Made by a program: the position numbers and the translations under genes. Source: an uncultured Collinsella sp. (GTDB lineage: Bacteria; Actinomycetota; Coriobacteriia; Coriobacteriales; Coriobacteriaceae). From it: 8,833 bases of DNA. A model generated the notes under the pieces. It had not been told where the DNA came from. It searched no databases and saw only the letters and a program-made list of their open reading frames with translations. Positions 1-5,034 of this stretch are shown one piece after another (position 1 is the first letter of the stretch; each line of letters starts with the position of its first letter). The stretch covers positions 1-8,833 of the forward strand of contig URRJ01000080.1 of the NCBI GenBank assembly GCA_900550205.1. Direction: 5' to 3'.

Positions 1-2022
1 GGGTTTCTTGGGGGACAGACGAGCCGAGACATCCTTCTTCATGGCGGGCCATGTGGGGATAGTGAACTCCTGGCCGTATGCCTTGTTATAGTCTTCTATG
101 AGCTCGACCAGAGCGTCTTCCTTTACCGTGGAGCCGGCGTTGTTGTCGATGCTCGGGTCGAAAAGGGCAGTCACCTTCATCTGCGGGGCGCGCTCCTTGA
201 AGGCTCGGTAGTAGTCGATCGCCTCTGGGATGGAGCTTGTCGCCAAGATTGCATGGAACTTGTTGCCGTGGGAGAGCACCGGAAAACGGCGCAGGATGTC
301 CTCGACAACCTTTCCGTGATGCGGGGTGTCGGGCCAGTATTGGGCGGGAGTGAGGAAATCCTCGATTCCCTTGATATGGTTACCGGCACCGTCGATCATC
401 GGCCCCATGGGAACCTTTGCCGAGTCCTTATAGTAGTAGAAAACTTTGCTCTTTCGGTCGTCGGAAATGGCTTCGGCGACGGTTGCGGCTTTCGCCTGCT
501 CTAGGGCAACCGCTTCGCGCACGTCATAGTCATCGAACGTCGTCACCATGTAGGGGTCGAAGCCCAGCACATTGCCGTCGCGGATGCCGTCGGCGATGCT
601 GTATCGGTGCAAGCATTCGCCGAACACCATGGCCGTGGTCGATCCCTTCTTCTGATTCTCGTCGAGGATTGGCGTTCCCGTGAAACCGAAGAAGAGGGCA
701 TTGGGGAAGGCACGACGTATGTCCTGGAGCATGTCGCCGAAGGTGGATCGGTGGCATTCGTCGATGACGAACACGATCCGTTTGGAGGCTAGGCGGTTGA
801 GTTCCGCCTGGGTGATTCTGCCCTCGCCGGCCTTCACGTTGCTCATCTTCTGGATAGAGGTCACGATGAGGCGGTTCTTGGGGTCGTCGCTCGCGAGCTT
901 CGACTTCAGCACCTGCGTGTTCTCGGTCCCCTGCACGTCGTCGGCGTCGTCTGCGAACGCGCGGTACTCGGAGAGCGACTGCGTGCCCAACTCGATGCGG
1001 TCCATGAGAAAGATCACCTTGTCGGCGTCGCGCGAGTCAGCTATGAGCTGGGCAGATTTGAAGCTCGTCATGGTCTTGCCGGAGCCGGTGGTATGCCATA
1101 TGTAACCGCCGGAGCGCCCCGGGGTGCTGCTCTTGGGTCTCTCGTCCCATTTGCACTTGCGCACCTTGTCGGATATGGCGGCGGCCGCGTAGTACTGGTA
1201 GCTGCGCATGACTTTCAGGCAGCCGTCCGAGCTGTCGGCCACGGTGTAGAAGCCAATGAGCTGGTGCGCCATTGGAATGGAAAGCAGCGTGGAAGTGAAG
1301 CGTTTCCATTCGTCGGTTCCGGGTTTGTCGCCCGCGCAGACGGGCTCGTTGTTGAAGTCTTCCCAGTGGAAGAAGAAGTTCGGGTTGAATGCGCCCGTGC
1401 CAGGGTTGGCGAAATAGCGCGCCTCGTCGGGGGTCATCCCCACGAAGATCTGCGTCAGGCGGAAGAGCCCCGTGAACACGCCCTCGTGGGCATACTTCTC
1501 GATCTGACCAGTAGCCTGGCTGACGGGGATGCCGCTACGCTTGAGCTCGATATGGATGACCGGCATGCCGTTGATGAGCAGGCACAGGTCTCCACGGCGG
1601 TCGTTCAGAATCTTGTTCTTCGCAGGATAGACCGGCTGCTGAGCTATCTGGTAGCGGCTCTGGCCGGCTGCGATCTCCTGACGATCATAAATCTTCAGGC
1701 TCACCTCCTTGCCCAGGTGAAGCGCGTCGTCGGGGTTGTCGCGCGTGACGGCGACGGTCTTTCCGTTGATGAACCCGTTGAGTGCGAGTGGGGTCTTGAG
1801 CGTTTCGATTTGTTCGATGATCTGCGCCATCTCGCCCTGGGTGAGCGGGCAGCCGTTCAGGCGGTCTATGTCGGCGTTGTTCTGGAACAGAATCTTCGCC
1901 CAGTTGTCGATGAGGTCCTGCTCGGTGGGATAGCGAAGCACACCTCCCGCGTCGTCCCAGCCGTGCTGCTTTAGCACGGTTATGACCGCTTCTTCGAACG
2001 AAGCCTCTTTATCGAAAACCAT
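1..2022 (-). CDS. hsdR: Type I restriction endonuclease R subunit HsdR (N-terminal 674 residues; C-terminus beyond the window)
   Basis: This is the motor and nuclease subunit of a type I restriction-modification complex, which translocates DNA and cuts unmodified DNA at a distance. The frame is open from the ATG at 2022 to the left edge without stop or frameshift, so the gene is partial only because the window ends. An N-terminal PD-(D/E)xK nuclease site is visible as D145, E159 and K161 (IELKRS). Superfamily 2 helicase motifs follow: Walker A GSGKT at 313-317, motif II DECH at 421-424 (DEAH is more usual), and motif III FTGTP at 447-451. Part of the second RecA-like domain follows to residue 674. 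Family members are usually about 1000 residues, so roughly a third is missing. The ribosome binding site is weak (AGG about 10 bases before ATG). No hsdM or hsdS lies upstream, so any partners must lie to the left or elsewhere. Confidence 0.93.
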   Translation of the reverse strand, partial: MVFDKEASFEEAVITVLKQHGWDDAGGVLRYPTEQDLIDNWAKILFQNNADIDRLNGCPLTQGEMAQIIEQIETLKTPLALNGFINGKTVAVTRDNPDDALHLGKEVSLKIYDRQEIAAGQSRYQIAQQPVYPAKNKILNDRRGDLCLLINGMPVIHIELKRSGIPVSQATGQIEKYAHEGVFTGLFRLTQIFVGMTPDEARYFANPGTGAFNPNFFFHWEDFNNEPVCAGDKPGTDEWKRFTSTLLSIPMAHQLIGFYTVADSSDGCLKVMRSYQYYAAAAISDKVRKCKWDERPKSSTPGRSGGYIWHTTGSGKTMTSFKSAQLIADSRDADKVIFLMDRIELGTQSLSEYRAFADDADDVQGTENTQVLKSKLASDDPKNRLIVTSIQKMSNVKAGEGRITQAELNRLASKRIVFVIDECHRSTFGDMLQDIRRAFPNALFFGFTGTPILDENQKKGSTTAMVFGECLHRYSIADGIRDGNVLGFDPYMVTTFDDYDVREAVALEQAKAATVAEAISDDRKSKVFYYYKDSAKVPMGPMIDGAGNHIKGIEDFLTPAQYWPDTPHHGKVVEDILRRFPVLSHGNKFHAILATSSIPEAIDYYRAFKERAPQMKVTALFDPSIDNNAGSTVKEDALVELIEDYNKAYGQEFTIPTWPAMKKDVSARLSPKKP

Positions 2023-2072
2023 AGCAAAACCTATCTGCACAATTGCAAAAAGCGCATTTAACTGTTCCAAAC

Positions 2073-2078
2073 ATTATA
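2073..2078 (-). promoter_or_regulatory. Possible -10 box for hsdR
   Basis: The minus strand carries a perfect TATAAT here, about 50 bases before the hsdR ATG, in an AT-richer patch of an otherwise GC-rich gap. Transcription would start near 2066. I see no good -35 hexamer at 16-18 bases and no extended TG at the proper place, so the call rests on the -10 match and its position. Confidence 0.4.
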
Positions 2079-2205
2079 GGTCACGCGGCAATTTCCCCGG
2101 GATGGCTCAGGCCCATTACAGTCTGCAATAGGTCATCGATAAATTTCGATGGCGAGCATTCGGCGCATTGCCTACGATACGGGCAAGCCCCGAGGGGCCG
2201 CCGAT

Positions 2206-2229
2206 CAGACGCCTCCGGATGGCTGTCTG
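2206..2229 (-). terminator. Inverted repeat just after the exonuclease stop (possible weak terminator)
   Basis: The stem is CAGAC plus GCC paired with GGC plus GTCTG, with one bulged base and a 7-base loop. It starts 4 bases after the TAG stop of the exonuclease gene. A second small GC hairpin (GCCC/GGGC) lies at 2187-2198. Neither is followed by a run of T on the minus strand, so this may be a transcript-end stabiliser or a Rho-linked structure rather than a true intrinsic terminator. Confidence 0.3.
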
Positions 2230-2233
2230 CCTC

Positions 2234-2968
2234 CTACCTCCCCTCCGCCTTCAGCTTCAGCAGAAGGTCGCCCAGCTCGGGGCACTTGTTGGAGAGACGC
2301 GTCTGGGCTCGCTCGCCCATCCCCCAACGCTGGCGGACTTCCTGGGCGCGCGGGCTCACGCGGTAGTTCCCGTCCATCATCTGCTTGAGCAGCTTGGCGG
2401 TCACGCGCGCATCGGCCAGGGCGCTGTGGGCGTGGCCCGTCGACTCGTCAAACTCGATGCCAAACCACGTTGCCGCGTCGCCCAACGAGACGCGCCCATG
2501 GCTGCCCACGTCCATGATCGAGGTGTAAAACGCCTGCAGGTCGGCCCAGTCCGTAGGAAATGCTGAAAGGTCGATGTGCTTTGCCTGGCACTCGGTCAAA
2601 AGCTGTCGACGATCCGTCCCGCTCCAGCAAACTATCTGGGCGGAGTAGCGACCGATCCAATCGCCGAGCCTTTTGATCACCACATAGAGCGGATCGGCCA
2701 TCGCGGTGTCCACAGCCGATATCCCCGTAAGCTCGCGGACGGGATACGCAACGCCTTCGGTAAATTCCGTCTGCACAAACTGCGAGAACTCGCCCATAAC
2801 GTTGCCGTGGTAATCGAGCTTGACGGCGCCGACCTCGATAATCTCATTGCGCAACCCACGGCGCTGGCGCTGCTTTGGCACCGGCGCAAACTCAAAGTCC
2901 AGCACGATCTGGCGCGCAAAGTTCGTCGTATCGATAGCCGAGATACACGGCGTCTTTTCAGCTGACAC
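2234..2968 (-). CDS. DEDDh-family 3'-5' exonuclease (ERI-1/KapD-like)
   Basis: This is a predicted 244-residue soluble 3'-5' exonuclease for DNA or RNA ends, with an RNase-T/DnaQ-type fold. All five DEDDh residues can be placed: D24 and E26 (LDFEF), D119 (GTDRRQL), and H181 and D186 (HAHSALADA, with the 5-residue H-to-D spacing of the family). A basic segment, KQRQRRGLRNE, lies between the first motif and the EIIEVGAV strand. The layout (EIIEVGAVKLD, then ELTGI and WSGTD) resembles the ERI-1/KapD branch rather than the polymerase III epsilon proofreading subunit. The start is GTG at 2968, chosen because GGAGAGAGG stands about 8-10 bases upstream. The gene is alone, with 455 bases before it and 211 after it to hsdR. 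The substrate and the role in the cell cannot be read from the sequence. Genes of this type are often annotated simply as 3'-5' exonuclease. Confidence 0.88.
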   Translation of the reverse strand: MSAEKTPCISAIDTTNFARQIVLDFEFAPVPKQRQRRGLRNEIIEVGAVKLDYHGNVMGEFSQFVQTEFTEGVAYPVRELTGISAVDTAMADPLYVVIKRLGDWIGRYSAQIVCWSGTDRRQLLTECQAKHIDLSAFPTDWADLQAFYTSIMDVGSHGRVSLGDAATWFGIEFDESTGHAHSALADARVTAKLLKQMMDGNYRVSPRAQEVRQRWGMGERAQTRLSNKCPELGDLLLKLKAEGR

Positions 2969-3062
2969 GGTTAGGACCTCTCTCCGTCAAATGCCGCTTG
3001 TTACATAAGCGACTACATTGCCGTAAGGATAGGCGCCCGTGCGGACACAAAAGCGGGGTGCA

Positions 3063-3089
3063 ACGCCATGCGCCGGTCGCACGCCATGC
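3063..3089. repeat. Short direct repeat ACGCCATGC, two copies
   Basis: Two identical 9-base copies start at 3063 and 3081, spaced 18 bases start to start, about 95-120 bases upstream of the exonuclease GTG. They could be a paired binding site for a regulator, but repeats of this length can also arise by chance in GC-rich DNA. Confidence 0.25.
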
Positions 3090-3130
3090 AGACCGCCCCA
3101 AGAGAGTCGCCCGCTCTATTCAAATGCATG

Positions 3131-3176
3131 AAAAAGATTTAGGCCCGGTGACTTGAATCAGCGGTCATCCCGGGCC
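3131..3176 (-). terminator. Intrinsic terminator, minus strand
   Basis: An 11-base arm, GGCCCGGTGAC (3142-3152), pairs with GTCA plus CCGGGCC (3164-3167 and 3170-3176), with a 2-base bulge and an 11-base loop. Read on the minus strand, the stem is followed within a few bases by TAAATCTTTTTC, a usable though imperfect T tract. It stands directly after the TGA of the short reading frame at 3179-3268 and about 250 bases beyond the ATPase stop, so it would end transcripts from that side. Confidence 0.6.
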
Positions 3177-3178
3177 CA

Positions 3179-3268
3179 TCAGAGCTCGTAGAGCTCTTGG
3201 TTGCTTTGGTCTCGCTCTTCACGGCGCTTATCGAACTTTCCGAGGCACTCAAGCAGCATTCGAAGCAT
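3179..3268 (-). pseudogene. Short reading frame, possibly the C-terminal remnant of a lost gene (29 codons)
   Basis: Starting at an ATG (3266-3268), the frame gives a 29-residue, charged, helix-prone peptide with LLECLGKFDKRREERD and a C-terminus NQELYEL, then TGA. A TAA lies five codons before the ATG, and there is no good ribosome binding site. Two signs favour a genuine gene end: the composition looks like protein rather than shadow translation, and the stop sits 3 bases before a strong terminator hairpin. It could be a tiny gene, the 3' end of a decayed gene, or chance. I do not recognise the family. Confidence 0.25.
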
Positions 3269-3423
3269 AACAAGTCGCTGCCATTAAGGCGCTGACCTCT
3301 TGACCAAGCAACGGCGCTGCCCAGCTATCACCCTTGGGCCGCCGTCAACTTTATTCTATCCGCGAGCATCTGGTTTACCAAATGGATTTTCGGTAAAGGA
3401 AGCACGGCACGCCCGCAAAACCA

Positions 3424-4719
3424 CTACGCCCCAAGTGCCGCCATGGGAATCACCGCCACGCCGTCGTCGCGTGTGTAGGCAATGCTCCCCTTTCCAACCA
3501 CGACCGCCAAAAACGCCGGCGCGGCATTCTGGGCGGCAGGATTGGAGAGCACTTTCCTCTCCAGCGCCTTGAGATTTCTCGCTCCATCGTCTGCTTTCGC
3601 ATCACTCAGCTTGACCTCGATGGCTCCCCAGCGCCCGTCGTGCTCAACGATCAGATCGACCTCAAGGCCCTTCTCATCTCGGAAATAATGGACACTGTTG
3701 TCGACACCGCCGTAGGTGGAAAGGAACACGCGCATGTCGCGCAGGACGAGATTCTCAAAGAGCATCCCCAGCGTTTGCATATCGCCAAGCAGCCGCTCAG
3801 GGGTAGCCCCCAGCAACGCCGCCGCAAGTGACGGGTCACAGAAGTAGCGCTTGGGGCGCACGCGAACGCGGGCCTTCGAGCGCATGGGCGGCTCCCATCC
3901 GCACAGGTCCTCGGTCAGCTTGAGCCTGTTGAAGAGGTCCAAGTACGCAGCGATGGTCCTCTCGTCGGGGCCCGCCTCACCGTACGAGGCGTCCTTTACG
4001 AGCGTCTTGTACGTGACAGCCTGGCTCTCGTTCATGGCAAGAGCTCGCAAAAGGCCGTGTGCAAGCTCGGGCGACATGCCCTCGTCCAGCACGTTGACGT
4101 CGAGCACCGAGTGCACGTACTGGCTTGCCGTCTCTCGCGCAAGATCTTCCGAAAGCCCAAGATTTGCAGGCCAACCGCCCCTGCAGCACCAGCGGGCGAC
4201 GTCATCCACCGTGCTCTCGCGACGCTGAGGGGCAAAATCCTCGCCCTTAAAGAGGCTTGCCAGTGACACGAGCGGCTCGCCGTCGCCCGACTCACACAGG
4301 GCCATGGGGCGCATTGACAGACGGGCGATCCTACCCGTGCCGGAATGACGAACATGGCTGCGCTCCTCGCTTTTGAGCGCGGTCGAGCCCGTGAGCAAAA
4401 GTGTCCCCCGTTCGTTGCCGCTCGCGTCCACGAAACGCCGGGCGGCATCCCAAACCTCGGGCACCTCCTGCCATTCATCGACCAGGTGTGGCGCATCGCC
4501 GATGAGCGCCAGGCTTGGGTCGACCTCTGCCGCCGCACGCTGCGCAGGCTCATCGAGCCTGGAGACGCTCGCCGAGCGAGAGAGCGCCGTCCAGGTCTTG
4601 CCGCACCATTTGGGGCCGTTGATCTCCACACAGCCAAACGCCCGCATAAGGGTGTCGAGGCGCTCCTCTATGAGCCGGGGCCTATATCCCTTTTGGGTCA
4701 ATCTCTTTGGTGCACCCAC
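3424..4719 (-). CDS. AAA-family ATPase with C-terminal DUF4143 domain
   Basis: This 431-residue P-loop ATPase belongs to the AAA_14/DUF4143 group, whose cellular role is not well established. Walker A is GPKWCGKT at 35-42 and Walker B is LVDEWQEVP with D81-E82. A sensor-like strand LLLTGST covers 107-113, followed by the family's GRIARLSMRPM segment. The C-terminal part carries the DUF4143 signature resembling a PD-(D/E)xK nuclease core: D355 in LEVDLIVE, then E368 and K370 in AIEVKLS. Length is normal for the family and the gene looks intact, with no signal peptide or membrane segment. The start is GTG at 4719, backed by GAGAGGGA about 11 bases upstream; a TTG six codons further in is an alternative. 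The gene is a single cistron with an unusual repeat array upstream. Family members are often multi-copy in anaerobic gut genomes. Confidence 0.88.
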   Translation of the reverse strand: MGAPKRLTQKGYRPRLIEERLDTLMRAFGCVEINGPKWCGKTWTALSRSASVSRLDEPAQRAAAEVDPSLALIGDAPHLVDEWQEVPEVWDAARRFVDASGNERGTLLLTGSTALKSEERSHVRHSGTGRIARLSMRPMALCESGDGEPLVSLASLFKGEDFAPQRRESTVDDVARWCCRGGWPANLGLSEDLARETASQYVHSVLDVNVLDEGMSPELAHGLLRALAMNESQAVTYKTLVKDASYGEAGPDERTIAAYLDLFNRLKLTEDLCGWEPPMRSKARVRVRPKRYFCDPSLAAALLGATPERLLGDMQTLGMLFENLVLRDMRVFLSTYGGVDNSVHYFRDEKGLEVDLIVEHDGRWGAIEVKLSDAKADDGARNLKALERKVLSNPAAQNAAPAFLAVVVGKGSIAYTRDDGVAVIPMAALGA

Positions 4720-4739
4720 AGACGGCCGTCCCTCTCTAT

Positions 4740-4854
4740 CACGCGATATGCGAAATTACGCCATTCTCAATGCTGATTTTACGCTACTTTCAATGTAGTT
4801 TTTACGCCATGACAGATGTAGTTTTTACGCCATTTTCATTGAAGGTTTTACGCT
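4740..4854 (-). repeat. Five tandem 23-bp units with phased GCGTAA cores upstream of the ATPase gene
   Basis: The plus-strand core TTACGC occurs at 4756, 4779, 4802, 4825 and 4848, exactly 23 bases apart each time. On the minus strand each unit begins RGCGTAA. Units two and three share the 16 bases GGCGTAAAAACTACAT, and three units end in a CATTGARARTR-like or CAATGAAAAT-like stretch. The remaining positions vary. The unit length is not a multiple of three and no reading frame uses it, so it is not a coding repeat. The array ends about 20 bases before the ATPase GTG, which suggests a multi-site operator or protein-binding array. The fourth core supplies TAAAAT (4776-4781, minus strand), a 5-of-6 match to a -10 box, so the promoter may be embedded in it. 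Confidence 0.8.
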
Positions 4855-5034
4855 TGGCATCCTTAGCGCGACGCTCGCTCAACCCCTGACCACCGGATTG
4901 CCCGAATTCCGGGATGCTGTCTCCGCTCCAAACAAAAGGCCCCGGCTCGCGATGGAGCTGGGGCCAAAGGCGCAGCATATGCAGTTGATGTTGAGCGCGA
5001 ACAGCTCGTCAGCAATGGCTATCCGCGCCCTACC
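4855..5034. other. Intergenic part between the repeat array and the xanthine dehydrogenase stop
   Basis: The whole gene-free stretch is 4720-5034 (315 bases). Its left part is the ATPase leader and the 23-bp repeat array. The right part holds the operon terminator at 4930-4968 and an imperfect CCGG/CCGG inverted repeat around 4892-4911. I see no gene or RNA gene in the remainder. Confidence 0.5.
4930..4968 (-). terminator. Intrinsic terminator of the ygfK-polyferredoxin-xdh operon
   Basis: The arms GGCCCCGGCTC (4938-4948) and GAGCTGGGGCC (4955-4965) form an 11-base-pair stem with one G-T wobble and a 6-base loop. On the minus strand it is followed at once by TTTTGTTT. It lies about 70 bases after the xanthine dehydrogenase stop. 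A three-base AAA on the other side gives at most weak two-way function. Confidence 0.85.

Larger units (their letters stand above)
2969..3423. other. 455-bp stretch without a convincing full gene
   Basis: It lies between the exonuclease start and the ATPase stop. It contains the exonuclease ribosome binding site next to the GTG, a 9-base direct repeat (ACGCCATGC at 3063 and 3081), a strong hairpin terminator at 3131-3176, and a short minus-strand reading frame at 3179-3268. The remaining sequence, especially 3270-3423, shows no reading frame with good coding signs and no RNA gene that I recognise. I could not find a convincing promoter for the exonuclease; TATCCT and TATGTA on the minus strand are weak -10 candidates without a -35 partner. 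Confidence 0.5.

Noticed and set aside
1093..1974. 293-codon open frame on the plus strand
   Set aside because: It is antisense to the nuclease and first helicase part of hsdR, which is fully open on the minus strand with all motifs. The plus frame is a high-GC shadow.
1..2022. hsdR as a broken gene
   Set aside because: Translating the minus strand codon by codon from the ATG at 2022 gives 674 residues with no stop or frameshift. Only the window edge cuts it.
3300..3572. 90-codon frame on the plus strand
   Set aside because: It has a TTG start with no ribosome binding site, its second half is antisense to the ATPase 3' end, and its composition is rich in Pro/Arg like other shadows.
4740..4854. 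CRISPR array
   Set aside because: The unit is only 23 bases including the variable part. There is no room for spacers, the repeats are degenerate, and no cas gene is present.
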